A stretch of DNA of 36,009 nt from Flavobacteriaceae bacterium (lineage in GTDB: Bacteria; Bacteroidota; Bacteroidia; Flavobacteriales; Flavobacteriaceae). Below are positions 1 to 7,362 of the stretch, piece by piece; within the stretch, counting starts at the first letter, position 1; each line of letters starts with the position of its first letter. The notes below the pieces were generated by a model. That model was given only the letters and a program-made list of their open reading frames with translations, was not told the DNA's origin and did not search any database. The stretch is from NCBI GenBank assembly GCA_002862645.1, contig PKDQ01000006.1:1-36009 (forward strand), given 5' to 3'. A program made the position numbers and the translations under genes.

Positions 1-232
1 CTAACATTTCCGTAGAATCTATGTTCATTGAGGCTATGGCTTCTAAATCTCTTGTATTATGTGCGTCAATATAAGCATCTACTAAGGCAAGGTTTGCAGG
101 ATCGCCATCGTATGCATTTACTCGTTCGCCAACAGCATTTAGATAACCTGGTGCTGCAGCAAGTTCAGTTGTTGTGTTTTGGCATGAGGTGGTTGCTATG
201 CATGCCAGCATAATAATTACTATATTTTTCAT
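1..232 (-). CDS. SnoaL/NTF2-like lipoprotein, partial (3' end outside window)
   Basis: Reading the minus strand from the ATG at 230-232 gives an open frame that runs off the left edge, so only about 77 N-terminal residues are visible. It begins with a lysine, a short hydrophobic stretch and a Cys in the context ATTSC at residue 17, which looks like a lipoprotein signal peptide. The mature part contains a segment like YIDAHNTRDLEAIASM, which resembles the first helix of SnoaL-like (NTF2-fold) proteins, where a stretch like 'YxxAxNxxDLEAI' is common. That assignment is inferred from a short segment only. A terminator-like hairpin separates it from the HMA gene upstream, so it is probably its own transcription unit. 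No enzymatic role can be given. Confidence 0.6.
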   Translation of the reverse strand, partial: MKNIVIIMLACIATTSCQNTTTELAAAPGYLNAVGERVNAYDGDPANLALVDAYIDAHNTRDLEAIASMNIDSTEML

Positions 233-261
233 GAATGTTTAAATTTTAATTTCTATAAAGA

Positions 262-293
262 AAGTAAAAAAACCAAAACGCTCCTGCAGCGTT
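262..293 (-). terminator. Rho-independent terminator after the HMA gene
   Basis: On the minus strand AACGCT and AGCGTT form a 6-bp stem around a 5-base loop, followed by TTGGTTTTTTT. It lies just downstream of the HMA-domain gene stop and before the next minus-strand gene, the expected place for a terminator of the metal cassette. Confidence 0.6.
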
Positions 294-346
294 CATAATT
301 TAACAATACATGAATAAAATTAAGATTAAACAGGCATGCTATATAA

Positions 347-682
347 CTAACCTCCGTGCGCGGAAACCGATTTATACATACAACAAGCGGGCAAAGCATT
401 GTAAGCTTCTTCACTGGCATCGATGCTATCAGCCTCATGTCCAACCGCTGCTATATTTTTAGCTACGCTTTTAGTGCTGGTTTTCTTAGCATTATAGATG
501 AGTGTTAGCTGTTGGGTTTCAGCTGTCCAATTGGCATACTTCACTCCTTTCGTACCCACAGCCGCTTTTTCAATACGTTTCTTACACATACCACAATTAC
601 CGCGTACATCTATACTTTCTTTTTGTGTTTGAGCTACTGTAGTAGTAGCAAAAAACAACATGATTACTAATTTAATTTTCAT
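347..682 (-). CDS. Secreted heavy-metal-associated (HMA) domain protein
   Basis: The protein has 111 residues with an N-terminal signal peptide (hydrophobic residues 4-18, cleavage likely after VAQ). Residues 24-85 look like an HMA domain: the metal-binding loop is GNCGMCKK (Cys30, Cys33), a variant of the usual GMTCxxC, followed by an amphipathic helix and the late AVGHEAD segment. A second Cys pair, ACCMY, lies at 100-101 near the C-terminus and could add metal ligands. HMA domains bind Cu(I), Zn(II) or Hg(II); here the protein would act in the periplasm. The gene starts 9 bases after the TonB receptor stop, so the two are almost certainly one operon, and the product may receive or buffer metal imported by the receptor. 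The metal cannot be told from sequence. Confidence 0.85.
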   Translation of the reverse strand: MKIKLVIMLFFATTTVAQTQKESIDVRGNCGMCKKRIEKAAVGTKGVKYANWTAETQQLTLIYNAKKTSTKSVAKNIAAVGHEADSIDASEEAYNALPACCMYKSVSAHGG

Positions 683-691
683 ACCACTAAT

Positions 692-2920
692 TTAAAGATT
701 AAAACGAAATCCAGCATAAAGCATCCTACCAAAGACAGGGGCATATAGCTGACTGCTATCAAAAGCTGCGCCAAATGGATCGTCAGAAGACAAAACAGCA
801 TCTGTTTGTTTGATGTCAAGTAGGTTTTCAGCACCCGCATATACAGAGAGCTGATTTGAGAATTGACGCGTTAATTGCATGCTTAGCAGAGAAAATCCTG
901 CCGCGAAATCTGAGGGAGTAGTAAAAGATGCTACTCGTCGTTGTCTGCCAACACGGTGAAGTGTTGCATCAGCACGCCATTGCTTACCATCCTCTAAAAC
1001 AGATCCATATCCCACAAAAGCAAACCAACGATTCTCAGCTTGCAACGGAACCCGTTTAAGCCCAGATCTATAATCCGTTTTGATGTCAAACGTTTTGTAG
1101 GCAAAACGGAGATCTATACGGTCATTTAAAGAGGTGTTAACGTTGAGCTGCATACTTTGGGCATGGCTTTTGCCATCAAGGTTATAAAAAGAAATCGCAC
1201 CCGGCGTTTCCCAATCTACCACTACCCTGTTGGTGAACTGTGTTCGATAGACATCCAAAATAAAATCAAAAGGTCTATTCATAAGCGTAGCTTTCTGAAT
1301 CCAACTCAGTCCAAAATTCCAAGCGCGCTCTGGAAGCAAGCCATACATGGGTTCAGTTGGCTGTGCTAAGAATAATTTCCGTTGACTGCCCAAAAACTTT
1401 TGATTTTCAGCAAATATGCTAGCTATACGTCTTCCCTCACCTGCTGACAGACGTAAAATAGATTTGTTGTCAAAGAAAGCATGGCGCAAGTGAACACGAG
1501 GCGTAACAAAAGTGCCCATTACATTGTGATGGTCAACTCTTGCTCCAATAATCGCATTGAACCCTTCTATGCCATCGTAATTGTATTCAAAGAAAGCGCC
1601 CAAATTAGTTTCGTTTCTTTTGATATGTGTGGTTAAAATGGTTTCGTCATAAACATCTACCATATATTGCAATCCTGCCTTAAATTTATGAAGTGTATTC
1701 CCTAAAATAGACTGATACACTATATGATGAAAATAACTGGTATAGCTAACGTTATAGTTTTTATTGCCAAAATAAGCTGATTGCTTGTAGCGGCTAATAG
1801 CCGATTGAAAACCAATACTCCTGTACGGGATTTCAGGGTTTACATAGCCTGTTTTAAGGTTAAACTCCCATTTATCGGTATCAAGCTCACCACCCCAATA
1901 CTGGCTTTTAAATTTATGTAATCCTGGCGCATAGGAAAGTTGACCTATTTGCTTCGTATCGGATAAAGCCTTAAAACTGGCAAAACCAACCCAACCCTTT
2001 TCAGCATCAATATATTGCAAACGACTCAGCACATTGAGCTGCTCCGAAAGTGGCGCATCCAAAAAGCCGTCGTTATTATTATCTGTAAGCTGCGAGCGTT
2101 TATTGGCATGAACAAAAAGCGAAGTTGCCCATTTAGAAGACAAGTCGTATTTGCCTTGTAGGTTAAATTCTGTTCTACCATTTGCAGAACGAAAGCCATT
2201 AATAAATAAGGGTGGAGCCGTCAAAGGCTTAATAAGTTCAGCGTTAATCTGACCTGATATACTCTCATAGCCACTACTTACCGCACCCGCTCCTTTTGTA
2301 ATTTGAATGCTCTCTACCCAAGTACCGGGCGTAAAGCTTAGTCCAAAAGTTTGGTTGCTACCTCTCAAGTTTGGAATGTTCTCTTGTGTAAATAAAATAT
2401 ATGGACTTGTAAGACCCAACATTTGAATTTGTTTGGTTCCCGTCAAGGCGTCGGCATAATTAACATCAATAGAAGGATTGGTCTCAAAACTCTCTGAAAG
2501 GTTGCAACAGGCTGCTTTGAGCAATTCGGCACTTCCAATGGTGCTTACGTTTCGAGGAGTGAAAACAGCACGTTGCAGTGCTTTTCTGCGTTGCAAAACC
2601 GTTACCTCATTTAGAGAAGCGGCATCGTCTGGAATTAAAATTACTTCTATGGGCTTGTTAAAACCTGAGGTTAATTTAATTGTTTTAAAGCCCAAATAGG
2701 AAACCACTAAAACTGTGTTTTCTGGATTGTGGACTAAAGTAAAGTAGCCATCGTCGTTACTAACGGTACCAGAAGTTGAGTTCTCCCAATACACACTAGC
2801 TCCAGCTAATGGGGATTGAATGTTGTTTTCTTGTTTATAAATATAACCTGAAACCTGATGCTGCGCATGGGCTGCACCTAAAAGACATAAATAAATGGGT
2901 AATAAATAAGATTTAAACAT
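692..2920 (-). CDS. TonB-dependent outer-membrane receptor, metal cassette
   Basis: The protein has 742 residues and a signal peptide ending in AHAQ. Residues about 22-110 form a carboxypeptidase-D regulatory-like beta-sandwich (SGYIYKQ... DDGYFTL ... VVSYLGFKT), typical of Bacteroidota receptors. A plug domain follows at about 120-230, with the conserved string KQIQMLG and an ITKGAGAV motif. The rest is a 22-strand-type barrel rich in alternating aromatics, ending RFNL. The plug carries an unusual Cys pair (AACCNLSESFE). The length fits non-SusC receptors, and no SusD partner is present. Because it sits between a secreted HMA protein and a Cys/His-rich small protein, metal ion or metallophore uptake is the likely role, energised by TonB-ExbBD. 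The substrate is inferred from context only. Confidence 0.88.
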   Translation of the reverse strand: MFKSYLLPIYLCLLGAAHAQHQVSGYIYKQENNIQSPLAGASVYWENSTSGTVSNDDGYFTLVHNPENTVLVVSYLGFKTIKLTSGFNKPIEVILIPDDAASLNEVTVLQRRKALQRAVFTPRNVSTIGSAELLKAACCNLSESFETNPSIDVNYADALTGTKQIQMLGLTSPYILFTQENIPNLRGSNQTFGLSFTPGTWVESIQITKGAGAVSSGYESISGQINAELIKPLTAPPLFINGFRSANGRTEFNLQGKYDLSSKWATSLFVHANKRSQLTDNNNDGFLDAPLSEQLNVLSRLQYIDAEKGWVGFASFKALSDTKQIGQLSYAPGLHKFKSQYWGGELDTDKWEFNLKTGYVNPEIPYRSIGFQSAISRYKQSAYFGNKNYNVSYTSYFHHIVYQSILGNTLHKFKAGLQYMVDVYDETILTTHIKRNETNLGAFFEYNYDGIEGFNAIIGARVDHHNVMGTFVTPRVHLRHAFFDNKSILRLSAGEGRRIASIFAENQKFLGSQRKLFLAQPTEPMYGLLPERAWNFGLSWIQKATLMNRPFDFILDVYRTQFTNRVVVDWETPGAISFYNLDGKSHAQSMQLNVNTSLNDRIDLRFAYKTFDIKTDYRSGLKRVPLQAENRWFAFVGYGSVLEDGKQWRADATLHRVGRQRRVASFTTPSDFAAGFSLLSMQLTRQFSNQLSVYAGAENLLDIKQTDAVLSSDDPFGAAFDSSQLYAPVFGRMLYAGFRFNL

Positions 2921-2968
2921 AATAAATAATTTAATGAGACAAACAGTTCAAAAGAATTGCTTGTGACA

Positions 2969-3355
2969 TCAAATCAAATATTGCGCATAAAATATATGTA
3001 AGTCTCCCTTAGAGCGCTTAGGTGGTGGCCGAGTGATATGTGATTGAAGACGATCTTTTACAATAACAGCTGTTGCCGTTGCATCACACATAACAACAAA
3101 GTATGTGGGCAACATAACTGCTATACTGTTGTCGTTTAAAACCGTATCGTTTAGTTGCATGTCAAATGAAGACAATTCACAACAAACGCCACTGACCACG
3201 TGTCCTGGATGCTCTTTTTTCGTACAACAAGCAGAAATATCCTTATTTACAGAAGCTTCAACAAATTGGTTGTGGCAAAAATGCAGGATAAAGCTACTTT
3301 CTGTAGATAGAAACAGGGTGAATAAAGCCAGTAAAAGGGCAATGCGACCTTTCAT
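2969..3355 (-). CDS. HYC_CC_PP-type small Cys-rich protein
   Basis: This 128-residue protein has an N-terminal hydrophobic segment (residues 5-17), then HFCHNQ at 25-30, a CC pair at 43-44, a second CC at 58-59, a further Cys in VVMC and a PPP near the C-terminus. This order (H-aromatic-C, CC, PP) matches the small uncharacterised Bacteroidota family that NCBI names HYC_CC_PP, recalled from family knowledge and not searched. It is probably exported or membrane-anchored, and the His/Cys pattern suggests metal binding. It lies 48 bases upstream of the TonB receptor start on the same strand, so co-expression with the receptor and the HMA protein is likely. No biochemical function is established for the family as far as I know. 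Confidence 0.75.
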   Translation of the reverse strand: MKGRIALLLALFTLFLSTESSFILHFCHNQFVEASVNKDISACCTKKEHPGHVVSGVCCELSSFDMQLNDTVLNDNSIAVMLPTYFVVMCDATATAVIVKDRLQSHITRPPPKRSKGDLHIFYAQYLI

Positions 3356-3368
3356 AAACAGTTGTTCA

Positions 3369-3782
3369 TTAGGACAAAGTTAAGGATTTTATCGTTTGGC
3401 CATTGAGTATATCAAGTGTTCGGTCCCGAACCTGTTCAAACACCGCTTTGATTTCACAAGACTCCTCTTCACATTCATCACATTTACGATAATAATTGAG
3501 CGAAACGCAGGGCAACATGGCTATAGGCCCGTCTATGATTCGCATTACTTCCGTCAGGCTAATATCCTCGGCAGCTCGAAGCAATCTAAAGCCTCCGTCC
3601 TTGCCCCGTTTGCTCTCCAAAATGCAGTTGTTCCGTAATTCTCGTAAAATTATTTCCAAAAATTTACGTGGTATTTGCTGCTCATGTGCAATATCCGATG
3701 TCATGACTGGCTTGTCATCTTGCTCATTATTAGCGATATGCACCAAAGCCCGAATCGCATATTTACACTTATTTGAAATCAT
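3369..3782 (-). CDS. Rrf2-family transcriptional regulator with Cys cluster
   Basis: The protein has 137 residues, normal for the Rrf2 family (IscR, CymR, NsrR, RsrR). The N-terminal winged helix spans about 1-80, with the typical opening NKCKYAIRAL, the recognition-helix region IPRKFLEIILRELR and the wing KRGKDGGFRL. After the dimerisation helix come four cysteines, C92, C101, C104 and C109, close to the place where IscR-type members hold an Fe-S cluster, so cluster or thiol sensing is possible. It is divergent from the DUF2061-cysHDN operon with only 82 bases between the two starts. That points to control of sulfur assimilation, and perhaps also of the metal cassette 13 bases downstream. 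The start is the ATG just after a TAACTTTG element. Confidence 0.9.
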   Translation of the reverse strand: MISNKCKYAIRALVHIANNEQDDKPVMTSDIAHEQQIPRKFLEIILRELRNNCILESKRGKDGGFRLLRAAEDISLTEVMRIIDGPIAMLPCVSLNYYRKCDECEEESCEIKAVFEQVRDRTLDILNGQTIKSLTLS

Positions 3783-3786
3783 AATT

Positions 3787-3794
3787 CAAAGTTA
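3787..3794 (-). promoter_or_regulatory. -7 promoter element of the Rrf2 gene
   Basis: On the minus strand TAACTTTG is an exact match to the Bacteroidota -7 consensus TAnnTTTG. The ATG follows only 4 bases later, so the transcript would have almost no leader. No TTG was found at the usual -33 distance, which suggests a regulated or weak promoter. Confidence 0.45.
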
Positions 3795-3815
3795 AAAAAA
3801 TAAATAATATATATC

Positions 3816-3830
3816 CTATCTATTTAGTAG
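3816..3830. promoter_or_regulatory. Candidate operator between Rrf2 gene and cys operon
   Basis: CTATCTATTTAGTAG has palindromic CTA/TAG ends and an inner CTATTTAG palindrome. It sits between the two divergent -7 elements, where either promoter would have its upstream half. A dimeric Rrf2 protein bound here could control both directions. This is inference from position and symmetry; no binding consensus for this regulator is known to me. Confidence 0.3.
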
Positions 3831-3837
3831 TATTTAT

Positions 3838-3845
3838 TATATTTG
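3838..3845 (+). promoter_or_regulatory. -7 promoter element of the DUF2061-cysHDN operon
   Basis: TATATTTG matches TAnnTTTG exactly and lies 19 bases before the DUF2061 ATG, leaving room for a short leader containing AAGGA before the start. A TTG at the -33 position is not visible; the candidate operator occupies that area. Confidence 0.5.
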
Positions 3846-3864
3846 TCAACCAATCTTAAGGAAC

Positions 3865-4119
3865 ATGTTAGTAGAACAACTATTTATATCGGAAAAAAAG
3901 AGAACTGTATCTAAATCCAAAGAAGGATGGTCTAGATCATTACTCAAGTCTATGAGCTGGCGTATAATTGGCACACTAGACACCATTATTATTAGTTATG
4001 TCATCACAGGAGAGATTTCTTTTGCGCTTTCTATTGGCGGAATTGAATTAGTGACAAAAATGATGCTCTATGTAGCCCATGAGCGCCTGTGGAACAAGGT
4101 AAACTGGGGGAAAAAGTGA
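3865..4119 (+). CDS. DUF2061 small membrane protein
   Basis: This 84-residue protein shows the DUF2061 pattern: basic N-terminus, then SLLKSMSWRIIGTLDTIIISYVITG with a first hydrophobic segment at about 37-51, a second at about 54-74 (FALSIGGIELVTKMMLYVAHERLW), and a basic tail. It should sit in the inner membrane with two short hydrophobic helices. AAGGA lies a few bases before the ATG. Its stop codon overlaps the GTG start of cysH (GTGA), so it is the first gene of the sulfate-assimilation operon. DUF2061 genes often accompany cysteine-biosynthesis genes, but I know of no defined activity. A role in sulfate or sulfite transport or in assembly is only a guess. Confidence 0.85.
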   Translation: MLVEQLFISEKKRTVSKSKEGWSRSLLKSMSWRIIGTLDTIIISYVITGEISFALSIGGIELVTKMMLYVAHERLWNKVNWGKK

Positions 4120-4826
4120 GCACACAAAAAGTAAAAGTGCTTAACAAGCTTCTAGAAGCAACAACAAGCCTAGAAGAACTATTTACTTTCCTAATTGAAC
4201 AACAATTGGGACAACTTGTATTTTCCACTTCTCTAGGTCAAGAAGACCAAGTATTGACACATCACATTGGAACAAATGCATTACCCATATCAGTTTTTAC
4301 ACTAGACACCGGGCGGTTGTTTCAAGAAACCTACGATGTACTTGCATCAACCCAACAAAAATTTAAACTTCCCATTAAAGTTTATACTCCAAATCACGAA
4401 GCCGTTTCGGAACTGGTCACCATAAAAGGGCCTAATAGCTTTTACGAATCGATTGAAAACCGAAAAGAATGTTGTGCTGTTCGTAAAATAGAACCGCTAA
4501 AACGAGCTTTGAAAGGAAATACTGTCTGGATAACCGGGCTAAGACAAGAACAATCTCAAAACAGAGCTGACTTAGCATTTTTTGAATATGATGAAGCGTT
4601 TAACATCATCAAATTCAACCCCTTACTGTACTGGACATTAGAAGATATTACAACATATTTAAACCATAATAAGGTTCCGCAAAACAGCCTTCATGAAAAA
4701 GGCTTTGTCAGCATTGGATGTGCACCTTGCACTAGGGCCATAGCACCTGGTGAAGACATACGCGCAGGAAGATGGTGGTGGGAATCCAGCAAAAAAGAAT
4801 GTGGACTGCATATAACGAAATCATGA
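4116..4826 (+). CDS. cysH: Assimilatory APS reductase (thioredoxin-dependent)
   Basis: This cytosolic enzyme reduces adenylyl sulfate to sulfite and AMP. The 236-residue protein has the CysH fold with FSTSLGQEDQV near the start and TGLRQEQS in the middle. It carries the cysteine set of the 4Fe-4S APS-reducing class: CC at 119-120 (ECCAVRKIEPL) and CxxC at 202/205 (GCAPCTRAI). The catalytic Cys is at 229 in KECGLH. This predicts APS rather than PAPS as substrate, consistent with the absence of a CysC kinase domain next door. I chose the GTG at 4116 because it overlaps the DUF2061 stop (GTGA) and follows a G-rich stretch; another GTG 27 bases upstream is possible. The end overlaps cysD (ATGA). 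Confidence 0.93.
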   Translation: MSTQKVKVLNKLLEATTSLEELFTFLIEQQLGQLVFSTSLGQEDQVLTHHIGTNALPISVFTLDTGRLFQETYDVLASTQQKFKLPIKVYTPNHEAVSELVTIKGPNSFYESIENRKECCAVRKIEPLKRALKGNTVWITGLRQEQSQNRADLAFFEYDEAFNIIKFNPLLYWTLEDITTYLNHNKVPQNSLHEKGFVSIGCAPCTRAIAPGEDIRAGRWWWESSKKECGLHITKS

Positions 4827-5713
4827 CTATACTAAAACAATTAGAAGAAGAATCCATTTATATAATTAGAGAAGTAGCCGGGCAATTTAACAATCCCTGT
4901 TTGCTGTTCTCTGGGGGAAAAGATTCCATCACCTTATTACACTTGGCCCAAAAGGCATTTGCTCCAGCCAGCATTCCATTTCCATTGGTGCACATTGACA
5001 CAGGGCATAATTTTCCAGAAACCATTGCACTTCGCGATAAGCTAGTAGCAAAACACGGGCTTCGGTTAATTGTTGGAAGCGTTCAGAACGATATTGACGC
5101 AGGAAACGTAGTTGAGGAAAAAGGAAGACACGCCAGCAGGAACAGTTTGCAAACTACTACCCTACTCAACACCATTGAAGAAAATAAATTTGATGCCTGT
5201 ATGGGTGGCGCACGCCGTGACGAAGAAAAAGCACGTGCTAAGGAACGTGTTTTTTCTGTTCGAGATGACTTTGGTCAGTGGAATGAAAAACTACAAAGGC
5301 CAGAACTTTTTGACATGCTAAACGGTTTGATACACAACGGAGAGAACGTAAGAGTTTTTCCTATTAGCAACTGGACAGAATTAGACGTTTGGTACTACAT
5401 ACGCCAAGAAAACTTAGAGATCCCCTCTATCTATTATGCACACAAACGAGAAATATTCAAACGCGATAATCAATGGATGCCCGTATCGGACTATGTAAAA
5501 GTGGCGGAAAAGGATGAACGCAAACACACCTCAGTGCGTTTTCGGACTGTTGGTGACATGAGTTGTACGGCAGCTGTTTTATCAGAAGCAACTGAATTAG
5601 ATAATATTATAGCTGAAATTGGAGGATCCAATTTCTCAGAACGAGGAGCACGTATGGACGATAAACGTTCAGAAGGTGCTATGGAAGAACGAAAAAAAGT
5701 AGGGTATTTTTAA
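4823..5713 (+). CDS. cysD: Sulfate adenylyltransferase subunit 2
   Basis: This is the catalytic ATP-sulfurylase subunit, which makes APS from ATP and sulfate together with the GTPase CysN. From the ATG at 4823 it has 296 residues, close to the roughly 300 of E. coli CysD. The PP-loop SGGKDS is at 30-35, followed by HIDTGHNFPET, GGARRDEEKARAKER, FPISNWTELDVWYYI and the closing GAMEERKKVGYF, all conserved in CysD. The reading frame is open upstream to 4772, but the ATG at 4823 overlaps the cysH stop as ATGA and gives the normal N-terminus, so translational coupling is likely. It is followed by cysN after a single base. No sign of damage. Confidence 0.95.
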   Translation: MTILKQLEEESIYIIREVAGQFNNPCLLFSGGKDSITLLHLAQKAFAPASIPFPLVHIDTGHNFPETIALRDKLVAKHGLRLIVGSVQNDIDAGNVVEEKGRHASRNSLQTTTLLNTIEENKFDACMGGARRDEEKARAKERVFSVRDDFGQWNEKLQRPELFDMLNGLIHNGENVRVFPISNWTELDVWYYIRQENLEIPSIYYAHKREIFKRDNQWMPVSDYVKVAEKDERKHTSVRFRTVGDMSCTAAVLSEATELDNIIAEIGGSNFSERGARMDDKRSEGAMEERKKVGYF

Positions 5714-5714
5714 G

Positions 5715-6962
5715 ATGGAGTTAATCAAAATAGCAACGGCAGGAAGTGTTGACGATGGCAAAAGCACCTTGATTGGAAGGTTATTGTACGAAACAGGTGC
5801 ATTAAAGTCTGATCAGGTTCAACATATTGAAGATAAGAGCGCAGCGCGTGGGTTTGAATATTTAGACCTATCCCTAGCGACCGATGGACTACTCACAGAA
5901 CGTGAACAAGGAATTACCATTGATGTGTCACACATTTTTTTCTCCACACCCAAAAGACGGTTTATCATCGCCGACTCCCCTGGACATGTGGAATATACTC
6001 GAAACATGGTAACGGGTAGCTCTACAGCACAAGCGAGCATCATTTTAATTGACGCGCGAAAAGGTATGATTGAACAAACCAAACGACACTTTTTTATTAC
6101 CCAACTTCTTGGGATTAAGCATATCATTTTTGCTATAAACAAGATGGATTTGGTTGATTACAAGCAAAAGGTTTATGAAGAAATTAAGGCAACCCTAAGC
6201 GACCTAGTTGACAAACACGGAAATAAGGATGTAAGTTATCATTATATCCCACTCTCGGCACTTTACAATGATAATGTTGTGAACCATTCAAAAAAGCTAG
6301 CGTGGTATGAAGGAGCAGCCTTACTTGACTTGATGGATGCAATTCCATTAGAAAACAACAAAGCGAATGATGGTGTATTCCAAATTCAATATGTCATTCG
6401 CCCAAAACAAGAAGCCTTTCACGATTATCGCGGTTTTGCAGGAAATGTCCGCACAGGGGGCTTTAGCGTTGGAGATGCTATCAGCATCCATCCATCAGGA
6501 AGAAAAACCCTTATCAAAAAAATTGAAAAATACGGTATTGCTGTTGATCGTGTGTCAGCCGGTGAAAATGCAACATTGCTTTTGATGGATGAAATAGACG
6601 CCTCTAGAGGAGATAGTATTCTAAATAAGCGTGCCAATATCAATAAAGGTAAAAGCATTAGCGCAACCTTCTGTTGGATGCAAGACAACCCCTTAACGCC
6701 CGGGAACAAATATTGGCTCCAACAAGGGGTTCAGCGCAGCTTGGTAAAAGTGCAAAGTGTTCGCTCCAAAATTGACTTGGAAGCTTTGGAACAAAGCCAA
6801 ACCAATCAATTGGGGCTTAACGATATTGGAATAGCTGCGTTGGCTTTGGCACAACCCCTTTTCACTAAGCCATATAAAGAAAATCCTTCTCTAGGATCAT
6901 TTATACTCATAGATACTCAAACCTTTAACACCGCTGGTGTTGGATTTATCGAAACAACATGA
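5715..6962 (+). CDS. cysN: Sulfate adenylyltransferase subunit 1 (GTPase)
   Basis: This EF-Tu-like GTPase drives APS synthesis by CysD. The 415-residue protein shows the G1 loop GSVDDGKST at 10-18, the switch region GITIDVSHIFF at 66-76, G3 DSPGH at 87-91 and G4 NKMD at 142-145. Translation-factor beta-barrel domains follow at about 210-410. The length fits a CysN without a fused CysC APS kinase, consistent with an APS-using CysH. It begins one base after cysD. Its stop overlaps the start of a sulfite reductase remnant (ATGA at 6959-6962), which shows that the operon once continued in the same tightly coupled way. Confidence 0.95.
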   Translation: MELIKIATAGSVDDGKSTLIGRLLYETGALKSDQVQHIEDKSAARGFEYLDLSLATDGLLTEREQGITIDVSHIFFSTPKRRFIIADSPGHVEYTRNMVTGSSTAQASIILIDARKGMIEQTKRHFFITQLLGIKHIIFAINKMDLVDYKQKVYEEIKATLSDLVDKHGNKDVSYHYIPLSALYNDNVVNHSKKLAWYEGAALLDLMDAIPLENNKANDGVFQIQYVIRPKQEAFHDYRGFAGNVRTGGFSVGDAISIHPSGRKTLIKKIEKYGIAVDRVSAGENATLLLMDEIDASRGDSILNKRANINKGKSISATFCWMQDNPLTPGNKYWLQQGVQRSLVKVQSVRSKIDLEALEQSQTNQLGLNDIGIAALALAQPLFTKPYKENPSLGSFILIDTQTFNTAGVGFIETT

Positions 6963-7039
6963 AAAGTTTTAGGAACGAAGTTGAATATTCAGTATTTGAA
7001 CATGACATACTGGAGCTTGAACGTAAAGTTTTTGGGTAA
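6959..7039 (+). pseudogene. Remnant of ferredoxin-type sulfite/nitrite reductase (N-terminus)
   Basis: An ATG overlapping the cysN stop opens a 26-codon frame beginning MKSFRNEVEY and continuing DILELERKV before a TAA. This strongly resembles the opening of Bacteroidota sulfite/nitrite reductases (a pattern like M-x-SFRTEIE...VxKDIIxLERKI, recalled from the family). The remaining roughly 670 codons, with the siroheme and 4Fe-4S cysteines, are absent, and the next recognisable sequence belongs to a different gene. I read this as a deletion that removed nearly all of the gene. The tiny frame could still be translated by coupling, but cannot be an enzyme. Confidence 0.75.
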
Positions 7040-7080
7040 CTACAGCTTATACATGCGATGGAAAACCCTCTGAAAACATA

Positions 7081-7336
7081 CGCCATGCAGCTGAATCATC
7101 AGCTAAGGTTGTTATTCTAATAGGCATAACACACTTAGAGAAGATCATGAATATTTTTAGCAAACACAAACGGCACTAACTGTTCCGTAGGCATTGTTCA
7201 AAACGGAACACTAAAGAACTAAAAATGGGTAACTAGAAAGCTAGAAAACATTACTGATATTTTAAAGAAAGAATGCATACGTAATCCAGCCACGGTATTT
7301 GTTGGCCCAGCATTTGTAGACAGAACCTCAATGTAG
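7081..7336 (+). pseudogene. Remnant of uroporphyrinogen-III C-methyltransferase (C-terminus)
   Basis: In one frame the sequence reads RHAAESSAKVVILIGITHLE and on to NIFSKHK. After a frameshift near 7170 it reads CSVGIVQNGTLKN, hits a stop, and goes on with LENITDILKKE, NPATVFVGPAFVDR and a final TAG. This is the C-terminal third of the SUMT/CobA family (HAAxSxATVVILMGMxxL ... PVAIIQNGT ... NPAIIVIGEVV). The N-terminal part is missing. The enzyme would methylate uroporphyrinogen III to precorrin-2, the first step to siroheme, the cofactor of sulfite reductase. Frameshift, internal stop and truncation make it non-functional. Its 3' end lies just before the siroheme synthase remnant, as in intact operons of related bacteria. 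Confidence 0.8.
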
Positions 7337-7362
7337 AACAACCACCAAGCTTTTGCATTGGC

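Noticed and set aside
28-213. Plus-strand frame of 61 codons at the left edge
   Set aside because: Leu/Gln/His-rich shadow of the lipoprotein gene on the minus strand, which has a signal peptide and a sensible domain.
4089-4115. Upstream GTG as the cysH start
   Set aside because: The GTG at 4116 overlaps the DUF2061 stop, follows a G-rich stretch and gives the usual N-terminus.
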